64,000 nucleotides of DNA from Temnothorax longispinosus (lineage: Eukaryota; Arthropoda; Insecta; Hymenoptera; Formicidae), in NCBI RefSeq assembly GCF_030848805.1, contig NC_092364.1, positions 14,923,447 to 14,987,446 on the forward strand. Reading direction: 5' to 3'. Position numbers and translations under genes: made by a program. How positions within the stretch are numbered: the first letter of the stretch is position 1; the number at the start of each line of letters is the position of its first letter. Of the stretch, positions 1 to 21,164 are shown piece after piece. The notes under the pieces are model-generated. The model did not search any database. It was given only the letters and a program-made list of their open reading frames with translations, and was not told where the DNA came from.

Positions 1-787
1 TTTATATCTACGCTATGCGTCTACTTTGTTGTGCGATGAAATGTTCCAAGACCCATTAACGTGCATTCATTTAGGAAAATGTGTCGTTAAATACATCGGT
101 GCATACTTTAACGTTTTAGAGATTAAGAGGAAAGTATTTAGCGCATTTTCAGTTTCGCATACAGCTGTTCGGAGATTTATTAACTGTTTACCGATCATAA
201 ATTAAAAATATGTTATGATTAAATAGTCGCTGTGGACTTTAATGAATTTAGAGGCGACGTTGAATCTACGTCATCGCGCACGAAATTACATGGAAATTTT
301 GTAATAAACCGCATTATCATCGCGTCCGATATTCGTAACCCCGGTACATTGTTAGACAGTGGAAGAAATTCCCGAGATTCCACGGAACATGTGTGTGCAA
401 ACCGTTCTATTAATGTACCCGTCACATCTTGCCTTCTCTTCTTATCCGCTCCTCGCTCTGTCTCTCTTTCTCTCGTTTCTAGACAGGCGTTCGTGCTGCT
501 CCCACCTTCTTTCGAAGTGTAGCGCGACTTATTCAAACACGCGCCCAAAGAGAAACAAGCGGCGGATGCCACTAAGTGCCGTAAAAATTTTCGCTTTTTT
601 TATTGCGCTCTAGAGGAAATGGAACACCCGATAAATAGAGTTCGGTAATCCAAAAAAACAACAGAGTACTAATCTCGTGACCAAGCTTTAATAAGTACAA
701 AACACGCGAGTAATCCTTCAATCAAATCAATTTTTTAATGCATGTAAATTTTTAAATTTATGGTATAGGTAATAGTAACATTGAGAA

Positions 788-848
<61 letters not shown>

Positions 849-1199
849 AATTAATATTAATTATTCATATAATTATATGGTATCTAATAATTAATTTATT
901 AATTATAAGTTATAATAAATTGTTCATAATAAACCGTTAATAATTAAAATAATAGTAATGACTATAGTTTATATAAATTGCTCTCTTTTCATAGAAGCGT
1001 AATATTTTTCGTTTTGTAAGAGCAAAATATTAAAAATTATTTTCATATTTTGAGATCATTCTTTATCTTTCATCGTCCGTGTCGATAAAAAAACTCTGCT
1101 TGGGCAGAGAATAATTTAATATGCATTTAAGAACTCTCTTAGATTTGTCAGATTTTTCGTATAATAATCTCAATATTATTTTAATTTATTTTTCTACAG
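1..1199. other. Sequence upstream of the first seen GTPase exon
   Basis: No coding exon is recognisable here. A moderately CpG-rich patch lies at about 230-560 and a GA microsatellite at 785-846; the rest is AT-rich. The run ends in a pyrimidine-rich tract and an AG at 1198-1199, a plausible splice acceptor. The GTPase transcript therefore probably has a noncoding first exon upstream, possibly outside the window. Confidence 0.4.
785..846. repeat. (GA)n microsatellite
   Basis: About 30 uninterrupted GA units after a short impure GAAA-type lead-in. Confidence 0.95.
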
Positions 1200-1216
1200 T
1201 GACAAATGCCTGTAGT

Positions 1217-11738
<10,522 letters not shown>

Positions 11739-11760
11739 TATTGTTATTCGAAGCATATAT

Positions 11761-11776
11761 CTTTTTTCTTATAACA

Positions 11777-11830
<54 letters not shown>

Positions 11831-11838
11831 GAAAAAAG
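11761..11838. repeat. (TA)n flanked by 14-bp inverted arms
   Basis: CTTTTTTCTTATAA at 11761-11774 and its exact reverse complement at 11825-11838 flank a TA run (11781-11825). It lies in the putative 3' UTR of the GTPase gene, 22 bases after the stop. Confidence 0.9.
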
Positions 11839-11927
11839 AAATCCCTCAAAATTAAAGATCGATACTGTATCTAAAGAAAAATGTGAAAAGAATATAGGAT
11901 ATTCGGGAATATAGTCGTTTATCATGT

Positions 11928-11933
11928 AATAAA
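11928..11933 (+). other. Candidate poly(A) signal of the GTPase gene
   Basis: AATAAA about 190 bases after the stop codon. Confidence 0.4.
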
Positions 11934-12601
11934 TGAAAGGCCAAGCAAGAAATACCAAAGAAAGTATCAGTTTTTAATTTGTAGAGTGTAAGATTCATAT
12001 TAAATAATATGGAATATGTACAAATTTTTATAATATATCTATACAAAAACTCCTTGAATCGTAACTTACGGTTTCAAAATGCATTAGAAAAGTTCAGAGA
12101 AAGGTGTAATATAAAAAGAAAATATTTCTAAATGGTTTTGTAATATCCTTATATCACAAAATAGTAATATATTTTGTAACTTTTTTACTATTCCACCAAA
12201 TTAAACAAGCAGTCTCTTAGAAAAAAGGCTGATAATGAGTGTGTGATCAATTATACATATAGTTTATATAAGTGTTGACTTACACAATTCTATATTTATC
12301 TTGTACTTACACAATGTAAGATGATAATAAATGTTTACTTATTTATTATATGCCTAAAATAAATTATAGCTACTGATAAACAATAATTTATTTTACTTAC
12401 TATTATGGTGTTATTATGGTGCAAATGAACATTTGGAATATAAGTAGCGTTACGTAGTAATAATTCGCGCAGGCAAAAAAAATGAAAATGTGTAAAGATA
12501 CTTTTCATAATATTTTTACTTGGAATAATATTTACGAAGCAAATTTAGTAATATCCCTACTTTATTTACATTCAGTTATTCTTTTATAATTTTTATGTAA
12601 G

Positions 12602-12607
12602 TTTATT
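12602..12607 (-). other. Candidate poly(A) signal of the TFIIE-beta gene
   Basis: AATAAA on the - strand, 28 bases after the stop codon. Confidence 0.45.
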
Positions 12608-12634
12608 TGATACGGCAGAATAATCAGAAAATTC

Positions 12635-13941
12635 TTAATCATCGTATGTTTCCAAAACATCTGCCAAATGTTCATTATCTCTTGGTTTCTTAAATTGTTT
12701 CCTTCTATTAACAGGTTTCTTTCGTTTGATTGGTGCTGGCTTCTTCAGCCCATGATCCTGCATCGATCTAATCCCTTGTTTCTCAAGATATTCATCTATC
12801 TTCTGATCGTCCATGGCATCTACAGCAACAGCTCTCCATAATTTTTGGAATTCTTCATCAATGGGGAATTGAGCTGTCTTATCGTTATAAAAAATAATCT
12901 TTTTCTTATCGAGCGGTCGTATAATATACAATATCTCGTTTTGTAAATTCTGAAATATATGAATATTAGCATTTTTTTAAATCAGAAATCAGAATAATTG
13001 ATCAGAAATAAGTTTCTACATATTTGTACTTACTTTTAAATGCTTATCACAATGTGGCAAACTTTCTTGTATATCCTCCAGTAATATACCACCGAGACCT
13101 TTTAAATCGTGCTGTTTTAGAAGTCTCAGTAAGGATTTTTTATCTTTAATTTTATACATAGGTTTAAAGACAAATCTACCATCGGTTACTTCAATCTTAG
13201 GATTTTGTACTAAAGCTTCAGTTTGTAGCCATTGTTTGACCTGAAAGTATACAAAAGGAAAATAAATAGTTTGCCTCGATAGCAAATAGCAATACAAAAT
13301 AGGAATATAATAGAAAACGATACCTTTGATCCAACGTCTAATTGATTTGTTTCGTCTAAAATCTCTTCCAACGTTAACGGATGATCATCCCCTTCCTGAT
13401 GCCTTGCTTTCATGTGTTTTACTATCTTCGCTAACACGCCAAATTTGTATTGCGTACTACCAGTCATGGTTTTATAATTGACCATGTCCAATTTAGGTCC
13501 TGTAGATACGAACGATGGTTTAGGTTTCTTCTTTGACGGCTCATCTTTCGTAGTTTCTTTCTCCTGCTTCTTCTTGTCAACTCTGTAATCACATTATCAG
13601 AAATATATTTATATTTTTACGCAAATAATCAAAATATTATAATATATATTACAGATATATGATTATATGATAAACTACTATCATAATACTATAATAGGTT
13701 ATGTACTTGGACTTAATAGATACAAGGTTTGATAGATAAAACAAAAGTATCTGCATAAAATTAAATATCTATATATAAATGTTTATTATTTCTTCCTAAT
13801 ATTTCGCCTTAAATATATGTAATGCTATCGGTAGACGGGTACGACAACAATAGATGCAAAAAGTAACGTAAATACTCACACTGGTGTGGTCAGAGCACGT
13901 TTCTTGAATTGCTCTCGCTCTCTGAGTAAAGCCGGATCCAT
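12635..13941 (-). CDS. TfIIEbeta: Transcription initiation factor IIE subunit beta
   Basis: Exons on the - strand are 13941-13880, 13582-13324, 13240-13034 and 12949-12635. Introns are GT/AG and phases match, giving 280 residues (human protein 291). It begins MDPALLREREQFKKRA, has a Lys/Ser-rich linker (about 23-53), then two winged-helix regions: one around residues 54-120 (YKFGVLAKIVKHMK, LTLEEILDET) and one around 121-205 (MYKIKDKKSLLRLLKQHD, GLGGILLEDIQESLPHC). The C-terminal third has IDEYLEKQGIRSMQDHG and a basic tail (KRKKPVNRRKQFKKPR) ending ETYDD, as in this family. With TFIIE-alpha the protein joins the RNA polymerase II preinitiation complex in the nucleus and helps recruit and regulate TFIIH. 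The gene is convergent with the GTPase gene and divergent from the propeller gene. No oddities seen. Confidence 0.96.
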
Positions 13942-15128
13942 TTTGCTATATATATTAATCACATCCACGCCACGATTTCTTATTTCATAATTTAACGTAC
14001 TGACATCAAAACTTAACCTCTCACCAGATGTCGAATCGCAAATCGCAATGCACTCGGCGACCCTGAATACACGCTACACGCTGACGCTACTGCGCAAGTA
14101 CGGCAGACCATGGAATACTTCGCACCTGCGGCAGACGCCGGGGTGTACTGATGGCGCCTCTGGCGGTGTCTGATGGATGGCCTCTGAAGCGGTGCCTGAA
14201 GCCTGAAGCTGCTCGTTCATCGTCTATCGCGTATCTCCTGCATAAAACGACACGATTTTTATTACGATTTGGAAACGATTTTTATTACGATTAGGGATCA
14301 CAGGTATCGTTGCTTATCAAACGATATTTATCGCTTTGCACAGTCGTCGTATAAAATATGCATAAACCTACGCATACGCGATACGCGGAGAAATAAATCA
14401 TAGGTATGTCTAATGCGCAGGATTTTATTATATATTTTTACATGTCTGCTTATATCTTAATTTTATCTCTTTAATTACGATGCGCTTCAGTTGAGAACCT
14501 TATGAGGGATATAGTCACTGTATATGGTTTTTTCATTAACAATCAATCGGTCACACATTTTCATAATTAAAAATATAAAAGGTTATTTTTTCCACTAGTA
14601 CTTCGTACTTCTTACTCGACGTACTCGAGAAAAATGTTTTCATATCTATATAATTATGAAATATATGTTCACATGTGTTTTTTTTCTATTGTACAATCTC
14701 TGTTTGTATAGATATATATAAGAAAAATAATAAGAAGAATAATTGAAAAATAATTAGAAATATAATTCTTGCATTGTATTTTTACAAAAAGTAAAATTAA
14801 TTGCAATTAGATTAAATAATATTCTATATATAAATACGTACAATTATATTTTATATTATACGATTATTACGTATATATAATTATACATATATATGGGCAC
14901 TTTTTCTCATTTTCCCAAACTTTGTTTTTTTATTTAAAAAACAATGCAAAAATGATCTTTTTAATTATTTTTTAATTCTTCTTTCTATTTTTTTCTTATA
15001 TGATGAACAAAGATTATACTAGAGAAAGAAAAGAAAATATATGGACATAATTTATATGTAATATATAAAAAATTTTTCCTGGAATATAAATACGCCTTTT
15101 CCGCAGTTAAAGAGTTGATTCTATCCGT
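13942..15128. promoter_or_regulatory. Divergent intergenic region: TFIIE-beta and propeller-gene promoters
   Basis: About 14020-14250 is CpG-rich and probably serves as a shared bidirectional promoter. The rest (14260-15100) is AT-rich. A TTTTCCGCAG acceptor-like site at 15097-15106 suggests that the propeller gene has a 5' UTR intron spanning much of this stretch. An in-frame TAA follows that acceptor, so coding cannot start earlier. No other gene is seen. Confidence 0.5.
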
Positions 15129-16293
15129 ATGATGTATATCGTGCTCGACGATGAGGACATCGTGCCGAGGCACTTCGCCGTGTGCGACTTTTACGGCGTG
15201 GAGACGTGTTTCTGCTGGGACGACGACAGGCTCGTCATCTTCCCCTACGTGAATAACGAATCGACCGAGGCGACGCGGGACGCCCGGATTCTGACGACGC
15301 CGGGCCCGGTGAAAAAGGTACAGTTCTTCGGCAGCAGGGCCTTCCTGATATGCGCGCCGCAGGGTGCCTACAAGATATTGCGGTCCGGCAAGTTCGCCCT
15401 CCTGAGCAAGAAGGCCCTGGACGTGGGCAATGAGTATTTCCAGGTGCTCGTCGCTCACAGCAACTGCGTCTACCTCGACAACAAGTTGGACAAGTCCTCC
15501 TCGCTGCTGTTCCCCCTCGTGCCGAACGCGAGCGAGACGGTATGCACGTTTCCTCTGAACACGGCGAGCACCGAGCCACAGCTCGTCAGCTGTTTCACTG
15601 CTGGCTGGAAGACCGAGGGTAATCGGTGGTGCGTCGTCGCGCACGACAGGAAGCTGTACGCGCTGAGGAACAGAAAGCGGTACCCCGTGCAGCTGGTTTA
15701 CACCAGTGACGTCGCTATCGTGGACATCCTGCCTGTGAAGAGGCGAGACAAGGTGACGGGGCTGCTGCTTCTCACGAAACACGCGAACGCGGTAATTCTG
15801 GTGCACGGTAAAGACAATGAACTGGTATTCGAGAAAATAAACCTTGGGGAAAACCTGAGGCACAGAGTGGCACTATGCGCCAGTTTCAGTTTGTGCATGG
15901 AGAACATTGTGTGGCTGGTGTACTGTGATCGGTCCAGGACGTATTACTTAAGAAAGGAGCTCTTCGTTGACGCGGTTCAAGACGTTAGAGTGGAGGAAAG
16001 GACATTTACATGTGTGCAGTATTACAAGCCAAATATAATTCTAGCTATGTCGCAGAGGAAGGAATTAGTGGAGCTCTCTCTCGAAGAGCTGGAGGACTCT
16101 GTCAATCAGTGATAATATACCTCTTCATACTGGAATGTTTGAAAGAACAGACATTATTATGGAGAAAATTTGTGCCAAAGTGAAGGAGCTGAATACACTC
16201 TGTGAGAGTTTGACGGATGAACAAGACAAGTTGAAGAGAATAAATCTGTACGCTGCCAAGCAAAAATTACAAATAAGTCCTACCACCAAGTAG
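15129..16293 (+). CDS. Unrecognised beta-propeller-like protein, with +1-frame continuation
   Basis: An uninterrupted frame of 327 codons runs from ATG 15129 (MMYIVLDDEDIVP) to TGA 16110-16112. Base composition is strongly GC-rich compared with its surroundings, as expected of real coding sequence. The protein has repeating hydrophobic beta-strand-like segments (VKKVQFFGSRAFLICAPQG, WCVVAHDRKLYALRN, AIVDILPV, GLLLLTKHANAVILVHG), suggesting a propeller. Just past the stop, the +1 frame is open for 60 codons (GAT 16111 to TAG 16291-16293) and encodes a coiled-coil-like tail: MFERTDIIMEKICAKVKEL, LTDEQDKLKRIN. That tail is likely part of the same protein, split by an assembly indel, a real frameshift or programmed +1 shifting. 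I do not recognise the family. A Fanconi core-complex scaffold of the FAAP100/FANCB kind is a weak guess from the propeller-plus-coil layout. Long antisense open frames here are composition artefacts. Confidence 0.75.
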
Positions 16294-18149
16294 TTAGTGC
16301 GAGTTAGTTAAAGCACGCGCGAATTTTACGTGACGTGTCGATGGCGTTCACGAGAAGGAAATTTCAAATCGCTTCCCCTGCAATCATCGGCCAATGATCC
16401 AGAGCGACGTTTTACGATTACGATCGTTTGTTCGCACTCGGGACACGCTTTACGCGTCAAAGGTCCGTAGTTCTCGCCTTCTCGGACGTGTTCCCGCATC
16501 TCCGACGCGACGCTGCGACGCCGAGCGTCTGCGTTTTGCGAGCAACACAGCACGCGCGGCTTGCCCTATTCCGCAGTCGGATTGTTACGGCTTTCGCGCG
16601 TCGAAAAGCGTAAGAGGACCTTCGACTTGGACATGAATCCGCGAGATTTACTGCAGTCACCTGGCGAACGAGAAATTACTCCTGCGCGAGTAAATCAAGT
16701 CGCGATAAACGTTGCATCGAAGGAATAAACTCCCGTAATGTTACAAACATAACACGTTTTTCTATATCTATTGTCTCGTGTTATAAGTTTGCAGCGTTTA
16801 CGATAATACCTACGCAACATTATTCAACAATAATTAATTAACTACTCTTGTAATAAAACGAAAGAGAAAGAGGGGGATTTGGCTGTTACAAAATTTTTTA
16901 AATAAAAATACTCATTTTGTATAAATAATAAATTTTTTTTAAATAAACTTTTTTAATAATTTTTGAAACGCATATGTTTAATAGAAAAAAAATGAATTCT
17001 TATTGTTAGAGTCTCTAGAGTAAATTATTGGCTCTTCGTTAGCAAGCGGATTAATTACGTTATTTATATTAAGTAGTTCCGGCGCTGATCTCCGGCTATT
17101 AAATCGCAAATATGTAATCGCGTGCTAAAATGATAACGTGATAGCGTCAGGACAAACATTAATGCTTTTTCTGAAAAGTTTTGACGAACTTTAACAACGA
17201 CTTGCACCTTTTGACACGTTAACGTGGTCTCGTCGCACTTTGAACTTTTTCAGGAAGGATTTCCATAATTCGCCAGCGCGGACGTATAAAGTTGACCGTC
17301 CGACCGCTTAAAACCTCGACGAAGAAAGTTATCCGAGCAACGAGCGAAGACGCGTCGCGCATATATTAGACGAGACTGTTTGCGACGCTGCGAGCTCTTT
17401 CTGCTAAGTTATACCTTATTCTTATGAATTTCTTGGCAAAGAGAATGTGTGTGTATGTACATACATGTGTACCTACATATATATGTTTGTGTGTATGTGT
17501 ATGTATGTCACGCGTGCATGTAATATCGGATACTCTTTCCATCAGGACAAAAGCGACATTGAGCCGTTCTTTTGTTACATTGTACATCATATAAAAACTT
17601 TTAAGAGATACATATTTTACGTTTTGTGTGTACTTAATACGCGCGCGAATGAGAAACACGTGCATGAACAGCACGTATTAAGTGTATATCCAAAAATTAT
17701 TTCTTATCCGAAGTAGGTATTTGTTAAAGTAATTTTCCATGTAATATCTAGGGAAATCTATTTTTCTAAAATGGATAGAATAAAATCGCATGACTTGAAA
17801 TAAACGTAAACACGATTTTGGAATTATTTCGGTAAGGCAAGATTCAAAAAAGTCGATTTTTTTAAATTCTATATCTATGAAAAAAGCGTATTAAAGTATT
17901 ACAAATATTTAAAATTTTATATAAAATCCGATTGTGTCAAGAAACAATTTTAAATTCAGAGAATTTGTATCACATTCGGGAAATCTAACATGTAATTTAT
18001 ATAAAGCACATTTATCCGCGTAAATAAAATATACGATAATTTAATTTTTTATATACCTTTGTTTTATATACGTATGTTCCGCATGTTTTGATAATATATA
18101 TTAATGCAATAATAATGCAATAATGCAATAATTCCATCTTTTTAAGAAT
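16294..18149. other. 3' flank of the propeller gene; no further gene seen
   Basis: About 16300-16720 is CpG-rich with short open frames on both strands but no convincing protein; it is probably 3' UTR, or a regulatory island. An AATAAA at 16724-16729 could end the propeller mRNA. Beyond that the sequence is AT-rich. A second CpG patch (17150-17400) and a GTAT/CATA-rich tract (17445-17515) are present, with nothing recognisable. Confidence 0.5.
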
Positions 18150-18780
18150 TGTTTATACAACTAGCATATTCGGCGCCGCGTACATGAATTTAATGCGTAT
18201 AAATATAATTCGCAATATAATGCTCCAAGGAATAGATAATGCCGCGGGCCGTTCTGTTGTTCCGTCATATTCTTTCCTGAAATGTGATCGTGATCGTTTT
18301 TTATGAACGATTAGCTACTATCGACTTGCATAATTAATTTCCATGATTAATAATTTGTATCGAAGTAGCAGCAGCAGCATTTAATCGGAGTTAGAGGTGT
18401 CGTTCTTTCATTAAAATTCGCGATAATCTTCTTAATAATGTTTGCATTGAATATCTTTCGCATTACATGTTTTGCCGAGTCAGACTTACCGCCCGAATTA
18501 AGAGCGCGAAGTAAGATGAATTATTAACTTGAATAACTTATGTAATAGAGAAAGCTGATACATTGATTATTAATAATACGTACATTTTACATTTATGAAT
18601 TCAAAGTGTATTGCAATATTGGAGTTTAATTGTATATTTGAGGACGATTCAGTGGTCTTATAATTCGCCATTAAATTGACTCGTATTTATTAAGTATTCC
18701 ATGGTATCGAAGAAAAGTTGTCGACGTAATCTTCATAGTTTTTATAGGAATTGACAAAACGTCGATAATGAGACGAACTG
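18150..18780 (+). repeat. Diverged upstream unit of the duplicated module (outermost copy)
   Basis: Weakly but collinearly similar to 22120-22680. Matching points in order include TATGAACGATTAGCT, GATTATTAATAATACGT, a block around AAGTGTATTGCAATATT, CATTAAATTGACTCG and GGTATCGAAGAAAAGTTG with GACGTAATC. It appears to be the oldest copy. Confidence 0.5.
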
Positions 18781-18925
18781 AAAATATAACGAGCAGCATA
18801 TTCGTTTATTTTGTGATATTTTGAATATTTCATAACAATGACGAGCTAACTGACATAAAATGCACATCGTGTTTTGCAACGTAGATCTAACGTGCTGCTG
18901 ATATCTGAGGCTGATATTCATAGTA

Positions 18926-19665
18926 GGGGTATTCAAATAAGTTAGAGTTTAACGGTTTGACAGGTTATGTCGGGTTAAAGTCGGGTAAAAAGTTAATTTT
19001 TAAACATTTAACCCAAAGATTAATGTGATAAGTTAATGAGTCACTTATGTATTTTGCATAACCTTAAGGGGATGCTGGAGCCGTAGCCGAACTCGATCGA
19101 CGTCGGTAAAGAAGACCGGCGAACTATATCTGTCCTTGTATAGACAAAGATATAGACAAGGATAGCACGCTACATTGCACGCACACATACGCACGATGCA
19201 CGTCGACATTATACTTTTATATTACGCTTCCAAATCTTGATTTGGAGGGTTTATCGATGTTTTTCTTGTTGTGCAATTCGGGGGAACTTGTTTTCGCGTT
19301 TGTACCAATGGTATATCTCTTATATGAAATACATCTTGTGAGCTGACAGCTCGCCGCAACTCGAGACGCCATATTGGGATAAAAGTAGGATAAGGAAATT
19401 TGTACTTCCGTAATTTTTTCTCGTTTTCTATATAAAATCAGAGTTCCCCCGAATCATTAATGTATGTACTGCAATTCTGGAGAAGAATTTTTAATTCTGT
19501 CAAATTAATACGACGCTACGTGCCGACAAAAAATGCCGGTAAAACAGACGGCTCCAGCATCCCCTTAAAGAGTAGCGCGCCCAAAGTTAATTAATTAACT
19601 TTTTACTCGACTTTAACCCGACATAACCTGTCAAACCGTTAAACTTTAACTTATTTGAATACCCC
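18926..19665. mobile_element. TA-flanked MITE with about 70-bp inverted ends, host of a nested element
   Basis: Ends begin GGGGTATTCAAATAAGTTA and are almost perfect inverted repeats for about 70 bp, including AACGGTTTGACAGGTTATGT. TA flanks both ends (18924-18925, 19666-19667). Removing the nested element (19068-19564 plus one TTAA) leaves about 239 bp, a typical MITE length. No coding frame. Confidence 0.85.
19068..19564. mobile_element. TTAA-flanked element nested in the TA-flanked MITE
   Basis: 497 bp with 17-bp perfect terminal inverted repeats GGGGATGCTGGAGCCGT, flanked by TTAA on both sides (19064-19067, 19565-19568), as in piggyBac-type insertion. Internally there is a second inverted pair, ATTCGGGGGAACT at 19276-19288 and its complement at 19442-19454. 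No transposase frame. Confidence 0.85.
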
Positions 19666-19669
19666 TAGT

Positions 19670-20257
19670 CTGTTCTTATTTCAAGACCATCTTAAGTAAT
19701 GTCTTAAGATTCTAAGACTTTAACGGCTCCCCCGAGTCGTTGTGTTATCATTGACGATGAGATTAAATATATTTTACAAGTATAAGTTCGAATCTCTTGG
19801 TGTATTTTCAAACTCTCTATGATTCGAGAAATGAAAGCAAGTATTTTCAAATAGACTCGAATCAGGACAAATAGTTCGCACTATCTATCGAGTATCTCGA
19901 AAAACAAGAGTATTATTTTCAAGTGGACTCGAATCCCTGATCAAATATGTTTGAATCTTTTATGAGTACTTTACTTTCAAATTTTACATTTTTTTGAATC
20001 AAAACGTTTGCATAAAAAGACAATTATTTTAATACATTAATTTTTGATAATTTCAAATATTAGATTATCAATCGTTAAAATTAAATATAATAAAAATACG
20101 ATTTAAAATATAGAAATAAAGGTACTTGAAATTTTTACACATTTTTTTAAACTAACAACTTAGAATTCGAGTACTATTTGTAAAAGATTCGCGAGATTCT
20201 TTACGAGGAACGAGCAAGATTATTCTTTATAAATAATTAGATATTGGATATAATATA
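19670..20257. other. AT-rich spacer with weak internal repetition
   Basis: Contains two loose copies of a stretch built on ATTTTCAAAT/GTGGACTCGAATC (about 19840-19865 and 19913-19937). No gene is seen. Confidence 0.4.
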
Positions 20258-21117
20258 CAAATTAAGACAAAAGTAAGTATCTAATTTAAACTGCTTATAA
20301 TTACATTGTAAATAAAAAAATCAGGTTTTTTATTTTTATTTGGACTTTTAACTTTTGTTACAATATTTCGGCAACAGAGTGAAAGTAAGGACCGTGGGAA
20401 AACGGGCCGTCATGTCTGTTCGGTGTAAGTTCAATCAGTATTTCTTTGAACACTGTGCGCGCGGTGCAAAATTTTATAATAAATCGCTACACATCGCACG
20501 AACGTGCCGAAATTGTCAAGTTTTATTCAAAAGAATTCGTCGGTTGTGCTATAACTCAGCGTGAATATCGCAAGAGACATCAGAATCGTTCGACTATCGG
20601 AGGCGAGCGCTATCAAAGGATGATTGACTTTTTTTTGTCTAAATTGGCTGAATTTGGAAAGAATATGTGCTTCCAACAAGATAATATCACATGTCACACA
20701 GCAGGCGAGACAATGAGGTTCTTGAGAGACACTATTTCTCAAACGTTTAATTTCTCATTTCGGCGATTTGGTCGCCGCGATCTCTTGATTTAACTGTTTC
20801 TGATTTTTTTCTTGTGGGAGAACTTGAAGGACAGGGTCTATGCGAACAAGCCACGGACAATGGAGAAGTTGAAAAAGAATATTCGTCGTGAAATATAGAG
20901 AACAGGTGACAAATCCAGAAGTTTTGACCACTGTCATGAAAAATGCCATGAAAAGAGCGTTTAATTTCGCGTAAACGCTATATCCTATTTAACTAAATAT
21001 TGTTATAAAGTTTAAAGTCCGAATAAAAATAAAACATAAAAAAACCTAGTTATTTTTTTAATTTACATATATAGTTATAGGCAGTTTAAACTAAGTACTT
21101 ACTTTTGCCACACCCTG
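20258..21117 (+). mobile_element. Internally deleted Tc1/mariner-superfamily transposon
   Basis: Imperfect terminal inverted repeats of about 90 bp are seen at 20258-20348 and 21022-21117; both contain CAAAAGTAAGTA and AATTTAAACTGC-like blocks near the tips and end in TTTTTATTTGGACTTT-like sequence inside. TA flanks both ends (20256-20257, 21118-21119). The right tip, ACAGGGTGTGGCAAAAG on the complement, is typical of these elements. At 860 bp it is too short for a complete transposase. Confidence 0.85.
20446..20897 (+). pseudogene. Broken transposase (helix-turn-helix plus DDE fragments)
   Basis: An N-terminal helix-turn-helix fragment (YTSHERAEIVKFYSKEF, TQREYRKRHQNR) is joined by a deletion straight to a C-terminal catalytic fragment (MIDFFLSKLAEFGKN, FQQDNITCHTA). 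A frame change around 20770 and an extra T in the run at 20803-20810 then separate SLDLTVSD and LWENLKDRVYANKP, which belong to one protein in intact relatives. The Asp of QQDN and the Asp of SLDLTVSD correspond to the second and third acidic residues of the DDE site; the region with the first is deleted. The family resembles the mariner-like transposons with a DUF4817-type HTH that are frequent in ants. It cannot be functional. Confidence 0.85.
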
Positions 21118-21164
21118 TACAATACGCCGTATAGAATGATTATATAATCGAACTCTGAGAAATA

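Larger units (their letters stand above)
11739..12634. other. Convergent 3' ends of the GTPase and TFIIE-beta genes
   Basis: AT-rich 3' UTR and intergenic sequence. It contains a TA-repeat hairpin (11761-11838), an AATAAA at 11928-11933 that could end the GTPase mRNA, and a TTTATT at 12602-12607 (AATAAA on the - strand) 28 bases past the TFIIE-beta stop. No gene is seen. Confidence 0.6.

Noticed and set aside
14985..15863. 292-codon open frame antisense to the propeller gene
   Set aside because: It overlaps a convincing + strand gene; the GC-rich codon use of the sense gene suppresses stops on the other strand. The antisense peptide has no domain.
19780..19800. GTTCGAATC, a tRNA B-box-like string
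   Set aside because: No matching A box or cloverleaf could be drawn around it; no tRNA gene is supported in the window.
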